From an uncultured Oscillibacter sp. (lineage in GTDB: Bacteria; Bacillota; Clostridia; Oscillospirales; Oscillospiraceae): a stretch of 64,000 nt of DNA. The notes beneath the pieces are model-generated. The model ran no database searches and was not told the origin of the DNA. It worked only from the letters and a program-made list of their open reading frames with translations. The stretch lies in NCBI GenBank assembly GCA_910584995.1, contig CAJUDW010000012.1, forward strand, positions 5,790 through 69,789. The letters run 5' to 3'. A program made the translations under genes and the position numbers. Numbering within the stretch: position 1 is the stretch's first letter; each line of letters starts with the position of its first letter. Positions 24,184-33,104 of this stretch are shown one piece after another.

Positions 24184-27100
24184 TCAGGACACCCCTACCG
24201 GGGCTTCCGTTTCCGCAGGGACAGAGGGCTTTTTGGCAAAGCGGCGGCGGAGGAAACGGCTGAAGTTGTCAATCACGGAGTAATACACCGGCGTAAACAC
24301 CAGCGTCAGGGTGGTGGAAATTACCATGCCGCTGATCATGGTGACGCCCATGTCGCTCATCATTTCGTTGGTCTCGCCAATGCCCAGGGCCATGGGGACC
24401 ATGGCCAGGATGGTGGTGAGGGTTGTCATCAGGATAGGCCGGATCCGGAGGGGGCAGGCGTGGAGGATGGCTTCCTCCCGGCTCTCCCCGAAACTCCGGC
24501 GGATTTTGATGTACTCAATCAGGATAATGGAGGAGTTGACCACGGTGCCTGCCAGCATAATGATGGAGACCAGGGAGATCATGGAGAGATCCCGGCCTGT
24601 CAGCGGCAGGGCAAAGAGGGCGCCGGTAAAGGCCACCGGCAGGATCAGCATGACCATGACGGGCATCAGGAAGGACTCAAACTGTACCGCCAGCACGAAG
24701 TATACCAGCAGCAGCGCCACCGCCAGGGCGAAGAGGAGATCCCCAAAACTCTCCATCATATCCTCGTAGGAACCGGCGGTCTCCGCCGTGTAGCCCTGGG
24801 GCATGGGATGGCTGTTGAGGATTTCCATGACGGCCATGGTCATGGAAGCGACATCCCCGCTGACGGTATCTCCGGTAATGGAGACCTGCCGGGTCTGATT
24901 GGAGCGGACAATGGCCTGAGGAGCCTGCTGCACGGTGACATTGGCAATGGAGCCCAGGGGCACTGTACCGCCGAAGGCGGTGGTGACCGGCATGGAGCGC
25001 AGGTTATCCAGGCTGGTTCCGGCGTCCCCGCTGCCCCGGACTACCACGTCCAGTTCCTTGTTGTTGATGGTGACGGTGGTGGCAGTGGTGCCGGTCAGTT
25101 CCGCCCGGACGGCAGAGCCCACGGCGGCGGCTGTCAGGCCGTATTGGGCGGCGGCCTCCCGGTTCAGGGTGACCTTTACCTCCGGCACCTGCTCGGAGAG
25201 GGAGTTATCCACGTTTACCGCGTCCGGCAGGGCGGCAATTTCCGCCGTCAGTTCGTCCGCAATGGCCCGGAGAATCCCGTAGTCTTCCCCGGAGACATTG
25301 ACGGAGATATCGCCGCCGCTCATCATGGCGGTCATGTCGCTGGCGGTGACGGTGATTTCACAGCCGGCCACATCCTGCAGGAGGGACCGCAGATCCTCCA
25401 CCACCTGGAAGGAGGAACGGCTCCGCTCTGTCCGGGAGACCAGGTTGATCATCATGGTGACGGCGGTATCCTCGGCCAGATAGAACATCTCGTCCAGTTC
25501 CGGGCAGTTGGCCTGGGCGATGCCGGAGACCTGTTCCGCGATGGCGGCGGTCTGCTCCAGTTCCGATCCGATAGGCATGGTGATGCTGATAGAGACCCGC
25601 CCCTGATCCATGTCCGGCATCAGAACGGCGGTGGTGTTCACCAGCGTCACGCCAAAGAGGATCACCAGGGCCAGGGAGACCAGCATCCCCTGCTTCAGAT
25701 GATGGACAAAGTGATCCAGCAGGCGGAGATAGATCCGGTTGAGGGACTCCATCCACTGCCGGATGCGGCCCGGCTGGCGGGCGGCCAGCTTCTCCTGGCG
25801 GCGGCGGACCTTCTCCTCATCCAGGGTAAAGTAGCAGAGGAGGGGTACCAGCGTCAGGGAGATGATCAGGGAGGCCAGGATCAGGGAGGCGATGGTGAGG
25901 CAGAAATCCCGGAAGATCATGCCTGCCATGCCGGTGGTCAGGGCCAGGGGCACAAACACCGCTTCGGTGGTGAGGGTGGAGGCCACCACGGAGGAGGTGA
26001 CTTCCCGGGTGCCCTCTACGCAGGCAGTCATGCGGTCCCGGCCCTCGGCGGAAAAGCGGTAGATATTTTCCAGGACCACGATGGAGTTATCCACAATCAT
26101 GCCCACGCCCATAGCGATGCCGCCCAGGCTCATCATGTTCAGGGTCAGCTTTGCCGCATTCATCAGCAGGAAGACCGTCAGGATACACATCGGCATGGAG
26201 ACGATGATAGTCAGCGTGGCGCCGCCCCGGCGGAGGAACAGCAGCACCACCAGCGCCGCCAGAAGGATGCCCTGGAAGATATTCTGATAGGCGGCATCCA
26301 CCGTCTGGTTGATGTAGTCACCGGCAAGATAGGGCACAGTGTACCGGACGCCGGGGTTTTCCTTTTGCAGTTCCGCCAGCCGCTCCATTATCGCGTCGGA
26401 TACGGCGGCCTCATTGGAAGAGGACTGCTTGGAGACCTGCAAAATTACGCAGGGGGAGTCTCCCACCCGGGCCAGGGCCTCGGTATCCTGGTTTTCCAGG
26501 GTGACGTTGGCCACCTCCGAGAGGCGGACGGTGCCGCCGGTGGGCAGGGAGAGCAGCATGTTCCCCACGTCCTCCACGGACTTGAACTTGGCGTCTGTAC
26601 TGACGGTCATGGTCTTGGAACCGTTCTGCACGTTGCCGCCGGGATACAGCAGGTTTTGCCCTGCCAGGAATTGGGAAATATAGGAATTGGAGAGGCCGAA
26701 GCCGGCGGCCCGGGTGGCTTCAATTTCCACTGCCACCTGCTGGGTGATGCCGCCGGCCACCGTCACCTGGGCTACGCCGTCAATGCGCTCCAGGGCCGGG
26801 GCCACGGTCTCGTCCGCCAGGATTTGCAGCTGGGACAGATCGTCCCCCAAAAGGGCGATCATGGCGGTGGGCATCATGTCGCTGAGGTTCATATTGATGA
26901 TCACCGGATCGGAGGCGTCCTCCGGCAGGGAGGCCCGGTCAAACTGCTCCCGCAGCTTGGTGGCGGCGATGTCCAGATCCGTGCCGTCCTCATAGGTCAC
27001 CTGGATCTGGGACACGGAGTCGGCGGAGGAGGATTTGATGGATTCCACACCCGCCACCGACATGACGGCGGACTCCAGGGGCCGGGTCACCAGTTCTTCA

Positions 27101-27276
27101 ATATCGCTGGGGGTAGCGCCTACGTAGTAGCAGACCACCACCGCCATGGGGGCTTCCAGGTTGGGCATCAGGGCCATTTGCAGCCGGGAACCGAACATGA
27201 TGCCGAAGATGCACACCATGATGCTGGCCAGAACGGTTGCCACCTTATGCTGGATACAGGCTTTGGCGATATTCAT
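24184..27276 (-). CDS. RND-family efflux permease (HAE1/AcrB-like)
   Basis: 1030 residues with the two-fold RND plan: TM1 near residues 10-30, a large extracellular pore domain, six TM helices (~330-540), then a second repeat. It exports amphiphilic compounds using the proton gradient. TM4 reads GMIVDNSIVVLENIYR, so the first proton-relay Asp is kept and the second is Asn, as I recall for Gram-positive HAE1 proteins (AcrB has Asp-Asp). The second repeat carries GTVVNSSIILIEYI. The ATG at 27276 begins one base after the stop of the adaptor gene, after GGAGGG. It is the last gene of a tetR-tolC-like-adaptor-pump operon. The substrate is unknown. Confidence 0.93.
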   Translation of the reverse strand: MNIAKACIQHKVATVLASIMVCIFGIMFGSRLQMALMPNLEAPMAVVVCYYVGATPSDIEELVTRPLESAVMSVAGVESIKSSSADSVSQIQVTYEDGTDLDIAATKLREQFDRASLPEDASDPVIINMNLSDMMPTAMIALLGDDLSQLQILADETVAPALERIDGVAQVTVAGGITQQVAVEIEATRAAGFGLSNSYISQFLAGQNLLYPGGNVQNGSKTMTVSTDAKFKSVEDVGNMLLSLPTGGTVRLSEVANVTLENQDTEALARVGDSPCVILQVSKQSSSNEAAVSDAIMERLAELQKENPGVRYTVPYLAGDYINQTVDAAYQNIFQGILLAALVVLLFLRRGGATLTIIVSMPMCILTVFLLMNAAKLTLNMMSLGGIAMGVGMIVDNSIVVLENIYRFSAEGRDRMTACVEGTREVTSSVVASTLTTEAVFVPLALTTGMAGMIFRDFCLTIASLILASLIISLTLVPLLCYFTLDEEKVRRRQEKLAARQPGRIRQWMESLNRIYLRLLDHFVHHLKQGMLVSLALVILFGVTLVNTTAVLMPDMDQGRVSISITMPIGSELEQTAAIAEQVSGIAQANCPELDEMFYLAEDTAVTMMINLVSRTERSRSSFQVVEDLRSLLQDVAGCEITVTASDMTAMMSGGDISVNVSGEDYGILRAIADELTAEIAALPDAVNVDNSLSEQVPEVKVTLNREAAAQYGLTAAAVGSAVRAELTGTTATTVTINNKELDVVVRGSGDAGTSLDNLRSMPVTTAFGGTVPLGSIANVTVQQAPQAIVRSNQTRQVSITGDTVSGDVASMTMAVMEILNSHPMPQGYTAETAGSYEDMMESFGDLLFALAVALLLVYFVLAVQFESFLMPVMVMLILPVAFTGALFALPLTGRDLSMISLVSIIMLAGTVVNSSIILIEYIKIRRSFGESREEAILHACPLRIRPILMTTLTTILAMVPMALGIGETNEMMSDMGVTMISGMVISTTLTLVFTPVYYSVIDNFSRFLRRRFAKKPSVPAETEAPVGVS

Positions 27277-27277
27277 T

Positions 27278-28453
27278 TCAGCCCTCCAAGGAGACCACCC
27301 GGACGGCGGCCCCGTCGGTCAGATACTCCTGTCCCACAGTGACCAGGGACTGTCCGGCAGCCAGGCCGGAGAGGACCTCCGTGACGCCGTTTCCGGTGAG
27401 GCCGGTGGTAATCTCCACATATTTGGCGGTGCCGTTTTCCTCGATAAAGACGTACTGCACGCTGCCGTCGTTGAGAATTGCTTCTGTGGGGATAACAATT
27501 GCGTTTTCGGAGACATCGGTATGGAAGGTGACGTCGGCAAACATGCCGTTCATCAGGCCGCCCACGTCCGCAGGGACCGTCAGGACGACGGTGTACAGCT
27601 GGGTCTGCATGTTGGCCGCCTGCTCCACGGAGCGGATCACGGCGGTGAACTCCCGGTCAATGGCGCTGACATACACGCTGGCCTCGTCCCCCGGGGAGAG
27701 TTTGGGCACCAGGGCCTCGGAGACGGAGACGGATACTTTCATCTGATCCGGCCCGTCAATCACCGCCAGGGGCATGGTGTTGGAAATGAAACTGTTCTCT
27801 ACGGCGGAGAAGGTGGCCAAGGTACCGGAGATGGGGGCGATGACATTCCCATTGGAATCCACATCTTCCAGGGCGATGTCCAGCTGTTCCACGCCGGACT
27901 GGGCGTTCTGAATCCCGGCCTCCAGCTGGGAAAGGGTGGCGTTCCGGCCTGCCGAGGCGCTCTGGTAATTTAATTCCGCCTGATCCACCTCCAGCTGGGA
28001 GGCGGCACCGATTTCAAAGAGGGCCTTGGTGTTGTTCACATTGTCCAGGGCCAGCTGTACCTGCTTATCCAGGACGGCCTTCTGGTCGTTGTAGCTTTGG
28101 AGGGCGGAACTGTAGCTGATGCGGGCGGCGTTGTAAGAGGCCAGGGCGCTGCCCAAATCCAATGTACAGAGGATGTCCCCCGCCTGAACCTGATCCCCCG
28201 CCTTGGCGTATACGGCGGTGCACTTGGCGGCGGAGGTAATGAGGATGGTATATTCATTATCGGCGGACACCTTGCCGGAGACCTTGTTCTCCGTTGCGAT
28301 GGCGTCCTCCGCCACAGGCTGGATCTGGACGGCGACACCGGCCTCCTCAGGGACGTCTGCCTCCGGTTCCTGCCCGCCGCAGGCGGCCAGGGAGAAGGTC
28401 AGGACGGCGGCAAGAAGCACTGCCGCAAAACGGCTGCGTTTAATGGGTTTCAT
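27278..28453 (-). CDS. Membrane-fusion (HlyD/RND adaptor) lipoprotein
   Basis: 391 residues. The signal ends in the lipobox SLAACGG with the lipidated C25, so the protein is anchored outside the membrane. It follows the adaptor plan: a biotinyl-lipoyl half near 60-100 (AKAGDQVQAGDILCTLDLGS), an alpha-helical hairpin ~105-205 (coiled coil), the second lipoyl half with VIAPISGTLATFS, a beta barrel, and a membrane-proximal domain ending EYLTDGAAVRVV. The adaptor links the RND pump to an outer conduit in diderms. Here it precedes the pump by one base and follows the TolC-like gene by 13 bases. Confidence 0.92.
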   Translation of the reverse strand: MKPIKRSRFAAVLLAAVLTFSLAACGGQEPEADVPEEAGVAVQIQPVAEDAIATENKVSGKVSADNEYTILITSAAKCTAVYAKAGDQVQAGDILCTLDLGSALASYNAARISYSSALQSYNDQKAVLDKQVQLALDNVNNTKALFEIGAASQLEVDQAELNYQSASAGRNATLSQLEAGIQNAQSGVEQLDIALEDVDSNGNVIAPISGTLATFSAVENSFISNTMPLAVIDGPDQMKVSVSVSEALVPKLSPGDEASVYVSAIDREFTAVIRSVEQAANMQTQLYTVVLTVPADVGGLMNGMFADVTFHTDVSENAIVIPTEAILNDGSVQYVFIEENGTAKYVEITTGLTGNGVTEVLSGLAAGQSLVTVGQEYLTDGAAVRVVSLEG

Positions 28454-28466
28454 GGGGGTCCTCCTG

Positions 28467-29885
28467 TCAGTTCAGAATCCCGTGCTGGACGGCCCAGCAG
28501 TAGGTGTTGTAGGTGGAAAAGAGGTCGTTGGCAGCGGCGTGGACGGCGTCCTCCGCTTTTGCCAACTCGTCTTTTGCCTCCAAAAGGGCGTACTGGGAGA
28601 TGGTGCCCTGCTGGTATTTCAGTTCTGAGGCAGCGTAAGAGGCCTTCTGGCTCTCCAAAGAGACCTGGGAGGTTTCCAGGATCTGCTTACAGTCCAGAAC
28701 CTGGGCGTGGAGGCTTCGGAATTTCAGTTCGTAGTTCTGCACGGTGTCATTATATGTATACTGGGCGGCATCCCAGGTGCGCTTGGCGTTGCGGTAGCCC
28801 TGTCGGGTTTCCTTGAAGCCATAGCTGTTGGCCTCCTCCATGTAGTCCTCCCGGGCGTCTTCCAAGGTCAGCTTCGCGTCATAAAGCTGATAACTGAGTT
28901 CCTTGGCGGCCTTCAGATCTGCCTCCACATCTATGGCTTCCAGCTGCTTTGTGGTTACGGCGGGCACGGCCCCCAGGGCGATTTTCCCGGTTTGCTCCGC
29001 GCCAATCAGCAATTCCAGCTGGCGTTTGTAATTCTCGATGTTCATGGCCAGGGTGCTGATGCCGCTGGCCAGGGAGGTGCGTCCGGCTTTCGCCTGGGTC
29101 AGCTGCAGGGCGGAGATCTGGCCCATCTGATAGCGGAGTTCCATCTCTTTCATGGTTCGATCCAGGGCGGCCAGCTGGCGATCCAGCCCGGCCTTCTGGT
29201 TTTCCATGGAGGCCAGGGCTGTGTACAAGGATTCCCCGGCCATAAGGATCTGATCCTGGAGGTTTTTCAGCTGCCGGACAAGATCCGCGTTGTCCTGCTG
29301 CATTTCCCCGTCCTCAATGGCGTCAAATTGATCCCGCACGGCCTCATAGGCCTGATCCAGCTGATCCTTGGTTTTGTCCTGCTCATATTCGCTCATGTAC
29401 CCCAACGCACTCAGCGTATCGCCTGTCAGCACCAGGTTCCACTTGGTCTTGGCAATGCTGTTCAGCTGGTGCCACAGATCGTCCCGGAGATCCTCGTAGT
29501 CAATGTCCCCAATGGTGTCGATGCTCTGCTGGAGGACCAGGAATTGGAAGTTGTTTTCCCGCATCCGGCTCTCCACATTGGCGAAGCTGACGGAGCCCAA
29601 GGCGTCCGGTTCCCGGAGCACATTGTCTCCTAGGTCGGGGCCTGCCGGGGAGGGGAGTTCCTCTGTGGCCTCCGGATCGGCGGCCTCACCGCCCTCCGGT
29701 GGGACTGCCTCCCCCTCTGCGGGATCCTCCCCGCCCTCCGGAAGGCCTTCCGCCGGGCTCTTCTCCGCCGGGGCGCCGGCGGATGCCGGGGATTCCGGGA
29801 TTGCATCCTCCGCCATGGCGGACACCGCGCACAGTGACGCCACAACAGCCAGCGCCAGCAGTAGCGCCAAGATTTTTTGTTTCAT
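28467..29885 (-). CDS. TolC-like coiled-coil protein (OEP-type repeats)
   Basis: 472 residues: signal peptide 1-25, a Pro/Glu/Gly-rich segment (~26-95), then long helices. Two matching motifs 170 residues apart, ELRYQMGQISALQLTQAKA (about 249-267) and ELKYQQGTISQYALLEAKD (about 421-439), reproduce the tandem OEP repeat of TolC-family proteins. The helices include the expected coiled coils, but I see no porin-type beta strands, so it may not form an outer-membrane barrel. In a single-membrane cell it could extend the adaptor through the thick wall. The start follows AGGAGG, 24 bases after the tetR stop. Confidence 0.78.
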   Translation of the reverse strand: MKQKILALLLALAVVASLCAVSAMAEDAIPESPASAGAPAEKSPAEGLPEGGEDPAEGEAVPPEGGEAADPEATEELPSPAGPDLGDNVLREPDALGSVSFANVESRMRENNFQFLVLQQSIDTIGDIDYEDLRDDLWHQLNSIAKTKWNLVLTGDTLSALGYMSEYEQDKTKDQLDQAYEAVRDQFDAIEDGEMQQDNADLVRQLKNLQDQILMAGESLYTALASMENQKAGLDRQLAALDRTMKEMELRYQMGQISALQLTQAKAGRTSLASGISTLAMNIENYKRQLELLIGAEQTGKIALGAVPAVTTKQLEAIDVEADLKAAKELSYQLYDAKLTLEDAREDYMEEANSYGFKETRQGYRNAKRTWDAAQYTYNDTVQNYELKFRSLHAQVLDCKQILETSQVSLESQKASYAASELKYQQGTISQYALLEAKDELAKAEDAVHAAANDLFSTYNTYCWAVQHGILN

Positions 29886-29909
29886 GCTTTCCTCCTTAAT
29901 TGCTTTTGG

Positions 29910-30530
29910 TCAACTCCTGGGTTGTTCTTGCAAGCTTCCGTATTTGATTAGTTCCAGCTGCGCCTGCAGTTCCCGGCGGTATTCGCCGCTCCGCTCCGGA
30001 CAGAGGAAACTGTCCATGAGGGCGCCGCCCAGCATGGAAAGGATGATCAAAACCACGCGCCGCACAAAGGCGGGATCCTGCCCCCGCAGCCTGGACACAT
30101 CAATTTTTTCCAGAAGTTCCGGCGGGGGATCCTGATCCAGCCGTCCTGCTATAAGCCGCCGCAGATCGATGCCGGGATTCACCTGGAACAGGCGCAGGCA
30201 GCGATCTAGGATGGGGATGGGCTTTCCCACCTGATCCACAATCAGGTCAAAAATTGCTGTTGGCAGCTGAAAGAGATCCCCGCCCTTTTGCTCCAGCAAC
30301 GTCCTGAAGGTCTCCACAAAGCGGGCCTGTACGTCCAGGACCAGATAGTCAAACAGTTCTTCTTTCCCGGCGAAATACTGGTAGAAGCTGCCCCGGGGAA
30401 TTCCGGCCCTGCGGATAATTTGGTTAATGGAGACATCCCCGAATTTCACACGGCCGAACTCCTCCCAGGCGGCATCCAGAAAACGGGTCCGCTTTTCCTC
30501 CGGCAGACGAAGAAAAGTATCTGTACACAT
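29910..30530 (-). CDS. TetR-family repressor of the efflux operon
   Basis: 206 residues; the N-terminal HTH is clear at ~12-60 (FLDAAWEEFGRVKFGDVSIN, IPRGSFYQYFAGKEELFDYL), followed by a helical ligand-binding domain. As the first gene of the efflux operon it should bind the palindromes at 30548-30580, just upstream of its own ATG, and shut off all four genes until a substrate of the pump binds. ATG at 30530 with GGAGG upstream. No nearby alternative target. Confidence 0.9.
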   Translation of the reverse strand: MCTDTFLRLPEEKRTRFLDAAWEEFGRVKFGDVSINQIIRRAGIPRGSFYQYFAGKEELFDYLVLDVQARFVETFRTLLEQKGGDLFQLPTAIFDLIVDQVGKPIPILDRCLRLFQVNPGIDLRRLIAGRLDQDPPPELLEKIDVSRLRGQDPAFVRRVVLIILSMLGGALMDSFLCPERSGEYRRELQAQLELIKYGSLQEQPRS

Positions 30531-30547
30531 AGGAACACCTCCCTTTA

Positions 30548-30580
30548 TGACAGAATGTCATTTTGTGACAAGCTGTCACA
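30548..30580 (-). promoter_or_regulatory. Double operator for the TetR repressor
   Basis: Two adjacent palindromes: TGACA-GAA-TGTCA (30548-30560) and TGTGACA-AGC-TGTCACA (30564-30580), centres 18 bases apart. They begin a few bases after the expected transcription start, so bound repressor would block elongation or clearance. Confidence 0.8.
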
Positions 30581-30590
30581 ACTGTTCTTG

Positions 30591-30619
30591 ATTATACGCA
30601 AAGGAAGGTAAGGTGTCAA
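30591..30619 (-). promoter_or_regulatory. Promoter of the efflux operon
   Basis: A consensus promoter on the minus strand: TTGACA (30614-30619), 17 bases, TATAAT (30591-30596). Such strength fits a tightly repressed operon. The remaining gap to 30870 holds only a GCGTATACGC palindrome at 30764-30773, a possible operator for the next gene. Confidence 0.9.
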
Positions 30620-30870
30620 TTGTTTTTTCTTTCCGGCAAGTAAATATTTTATGAACAGAAGAGGGAAAACGTTCAAGGTATTTCCGCGCTCCCGGCCATT
30701 TAAGACGGGAACTGGGATCTGAAAGCTGTCCCAATATAGCACATTTTTGGGAATAACGCAAGTGCGTATACGCGTGTGCGGAAAAATGGATACTATATTT
30801 AGAAAATATCACGGAAATCCCAGAGACAAACAGGAATATGTTGGGCGGTTTTGCAGAAGGAGGGGGCGTG

Positions 30871-31113
30871 ATGAGTGTGAAGGACGCTGTGGCAGCGCGG
30901 TTTTCATCCATCTGCCGGGAGCGGGGCATCCGGAAAAACGAGTTGGCTGTGCGCTCCGGCGTCACGCCCTCCACAGTGTACAGCATGATGGATCCCCGGC
31001 GGCGGGACGTGTCCATTGTGACCATCAAAATCTTGTGCGACGGCTTGGATATCTCCCTGGAGCAGTTTTTCTCCGGCCCGGAGTTTGCGGGGCTGGAACA
31101 GGAGATCAAATAA
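30871..31113 (+). CDS. Small XRE-family regulator
   Basis: 80 residues, essentially one XRE helix-turn-helix: RERGIRKNELAVRSGVTPST, then VYSMMDPRRRDVSIVTIKIL and CDGLDISLEQFFSG. Proteins of this type bind DNA as dimers. The ATG at 30871 is 7 bases from AAGGAGG; an earlier in-frame start is unsupported. It lies 25 bases before the DUF5714 gene, so the pair is probably one operon. No clear promoter box was found. Confidence 0.8.
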   Translation: MSVKDAVAARFSSICRERGIRKNELAVRSGVTPSTVYSMMDPRRRDVSIVTIKILCDGLDISLEQFFSGPEFAGLEQEIK

Positions 31114-31138
31114 ACGGGCCGGACGGCGGAGGTGCGGG

Positions 31139-31840
31139 ATGAAAAAAATGAAAGAGGAGTGTTTGATCTGCAAGGCGCCCCTGGAGTATCTGGAAAGGGA
31201 CGTGCCTGTGGAATGTGAAATCTGCCATAAACGGGAGATGGGGAAAACCAGGTGCGTCAAGGGGCATTACGTATGCAATGCGTGCCATATGGAGGGCCTG
31301 GACGCCGTCATAGGGCTGTGCCTGGATACGGCCTCCAGGAATCCCATCGAGATTCTTGAGGGGATGATGGCGCAGCCCTTCTGCCATATGCACGGCCCAG
31401 AGCACCATGTCATGGTGGGGGCGGCCCTGCTGGCAGCCTGCCGGAACGCCGGTGGGAAAGTTGACCTTCAAAAGGCCCTGGAGGAGATGATGAACCGGGG
31501 CAGAAGCGTTCCCGGCGGGGCCTGCGGATTCTGGGGTGCCTGCGGCGCAGGGATCAGCGCAGGGATGTTCATCTCTATCCTTGCAAACGCAACGCCGCTT
31601 TCCGGGGAGCCCTTCGCCCTTTCCCACCAGATGACGTCAAAGGCGCTGGGGGAGATTGGGGCTGTGGGAGGCCCCCGCTGCTGCAAGCGGGATTCGTTTT
31701 TGTCTGTCCTTGCGGCGGTTGACTTTGTGAAGGAGCACTTTGGCCTGGAGATGGAGAAACCGGATGTGGTCTGCACCTACGCCTCGCAGAATAACCAGTG
31801 CATCGGAAAGCGGTGCCCCTTTTCTCCCGCGAACCACTGA
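31139..31840 (+). CDS. DUF5714-domain cysteine-rich protein
   Basis: 233 residues. Cysteine pairs at the start resemble a metal-binding ribbon: CLICKAPL, CEICHKREMG, CVKGHYVCNACH. The core CGFWGACGAGISAGMFISI and PRCCKRDSFLSVLAAVDFV match the DUF5714 family as I remember it, found in methanogens and Clostridia and of unknown role. It ends NQCIGKRCPF, another cysteine pair. Metal or Fe-S binding is likely, given 17 or so cysteines. No signal peptide. The ATG at 31139 follows GGAGG. It is preceded by a small XRE regulator and followed by a terminator. Confidence 0.72.
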   Translation: MKKMKEECLICKAPLEYLERDVPVECEICHKREMGKTRCVKGHYVCNACHMEGLDAVIGLCLDTASRNPIEILEGMMAQPFCHMHGPEHHVMVGAALLAACRNAGGKVDLQKALEEMMNRGRSVPGGACGFWGACGAGISAGMFISILANATPLSGEPFALSHQMTSKALGEIGAVGGPRCCKRDSFLSVLAAVDFVKEHFGLEMEKPDVVCTYASQNNQCIGKRCPFSPANH

Positions 31841-31862
31841 GAAGGCGGAAAATCATAAAATG

Positions 31863-31889
31863 AAAAAACAGGGCGGAAGCCCTGTTTTT
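31863..31889. terminator. Bidirectional terminator
   Basis: AAAACAGGGC-GGAA-GCCCTGTTTT with A-run and T-run on the two sides; it separates the DUF5714 gene from the convergent zincin gene. Confidence 0.9.
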
Positions 31890-31913
31890 CTCATCATTCA
31901 GCAATCGCAGCCG

Positions 31914-32288
31914 TCAAAGGCCGTATTCAGCCCTCCAGGCGGCAAGTTCCGTGCCGTCCCGGTCATCCAGGGCATGGAGCCCGCCCCGGGCCTCCATGTG
32001 GTGGGTCAGTTCATGGGAGAGGGTGGTTTTCAGTTCTTCTTCCCACACGGCCCGATCCCACCCCTCCTTCTCCGCCAGGGCGGCGAAGGAGCCATAGTAC
32101 AAGTTGATATACCGCCCCAGGAGATCGTCGCAGTATTCCCCCAGGATATACATCTCCCCCTCCGGGAATTCCCCGTCTGGGAGGGATTCCTCCAGCAAGT
32201 TTACGCCGCCGTTCAGCCCTTGGAAGAGGGCCTCTGGGAAGGTCTCCGCCAGGGCGTCCAGATAGGCTTCCGCCTGGCCGATGGTCAT
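31914..32288 (-). CDS. Small zincin-type metallopeptidase-family protein
   Basis: 124 residues of the minimal zincin family (PF06262-like). The metal site is SHELTHHME (HExxH at about 92-96, with a further His). The preceding part, YINLYYGSFAALAEKEGW, is typical of the group. Activity of this family is poorly known. Its ATG overlaps the end of the upstream phosphatase gene by 4 bases, so the two are co-translated, though no functional link is apparent. Confidence 0.75.
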   Translation of the reverse strand: MTIGQAEAYLDALAETFPEALFQGLNGGVNLLEESLPDGEFPEGEMYILGEYCDDLLGRYINLYYGSFAALAEKEGWDRAVWEEELKTTLSHELTHHMEARGGLHALDDRDGTELAAWRAEYGL

Positions 32289-32947
32289 TGCCGGGCCTCC
32301 GGGAGGAGCAGGGCCTCCAGTTCCTGGGGGGTGTCCGCCAGGTAATCCGCACCGGCTTCCACCAACGACTCCCGGGAGCGGAAGCCCCAGGTGACGCCGC
32401 AGGCCTTCAGACCGGCGTTGTGGGCGGTGTGGATATCCACACTGCTGTCCCCCACCACCAGGGTGGAGGCGGGATCGGCACCCAGATCCGCCAGAAGGGC
32501 TTTGATCCCGGTGGGATCCGGTTTCACCGGCATACCGGAAACCTTGCCGCGCACCAGGCGGAATATGCCGGGATAGTAGTGGGCCGCAATGGCCTGGGTG
32601 AATTCATCGGCCTTGTTGGAGTAGACGGCCATCTGCACACCTGCCGCCCGCAGGCGCTCTAAAACCTCCGGGATACCCGCATAGGGGACGGTCAGTTCCA
32701 TATTGTGCTCGCCGTAATATGCAGAAAATTGGGACAGGGCGTGGGCGATGAGCAGGGGGCTGTGGGATTTTTCCGGCGTGAAATTCTTCACCAGGTTGGG
32801 AATCCCGTGGCCCACCATCATTTTAAATTTCTCCTGGGAGTGCTCCGGCCAGCCGTTTTGGCGGCAGACCCAGTTCCCGGCGGCCGCCAGGTCGCCGATG
32901 GTATCCAGGATTGTTCCGTCCAGGTCAAAGATCACCGTTTGAACCAT
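32285..32947 (-). CDS. HAD hydrolase, phosphoglycolate phosphatase-like
   Basis: 220 residues of the Gph/beta-phosphoglucomutase-like HAD subfamily, cytoplasmic. Motif I FDLDGTILDT (D8 and D10), motif II YSNK, motif III lysine in GMPVKPDPTGIKALL, and motif IV GDSSVDIHTAHNAG are present. The alpha-helical cap is residues ~15-85. Phosphoglycolate is the classical substrate, but others are possible. The ATG at 32947 has no strong ribosome site. Downstream it overlaps the zincin gene. Confidence 0.85.
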   Translation of the reverse strand: MVQTVIFDLDGTILDTIGDLAAAGNWVCRQNGWPEHSQEKFKMMVGHGIPNLVKNFTPEKSHSPLLIAHALSQFSAYYGEHNMELTVPYAGIPEVLERLRAAGVQMAVYSNKADEFTQAIAAHYYPGIFRLVRGKVSGMPVKPDPTGIKALLADLGADPASTLVVGDSSVDIHTAHNAGLKACGVTWGFRSRESLVEAGADYLADTPQELEALLLPEARQ

Positions 32948-33030
32948 GTGGCACCTCGTTATCGATCAGTTTCGTTTGGGTTCCCTTATTCTATCAGGCA
33001 TGGACATCCGCCTCAAGCGGCAAAAGGACC

Positions 33031-33056
33031 AAAGGCGCGGCTTTTGCCGCGCCTTT
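33031..33056. terminator. Terminator at the end of the histidine operon
   Basis: AAAGGCGCGGC-TTTT-GCCGCGCCTTT, a perfect 11-base stem. It lies between the last his gene (stop at 33105) and the phosphatase gene. Confidence 0.8.
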
Positions 33057-33104
33057 TCATATACTTTTCCACGGGATGCGGGGAAAACCCGCCGTCCCCG
33101 CCCC

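Noticed and set aside
24124..27342. 1072-residue open frame opposite the RND pump
   Set aside because: Composition (His/Gly/Asp-rich) is the typical shadow of a GC-rich gene; the pump is certain.
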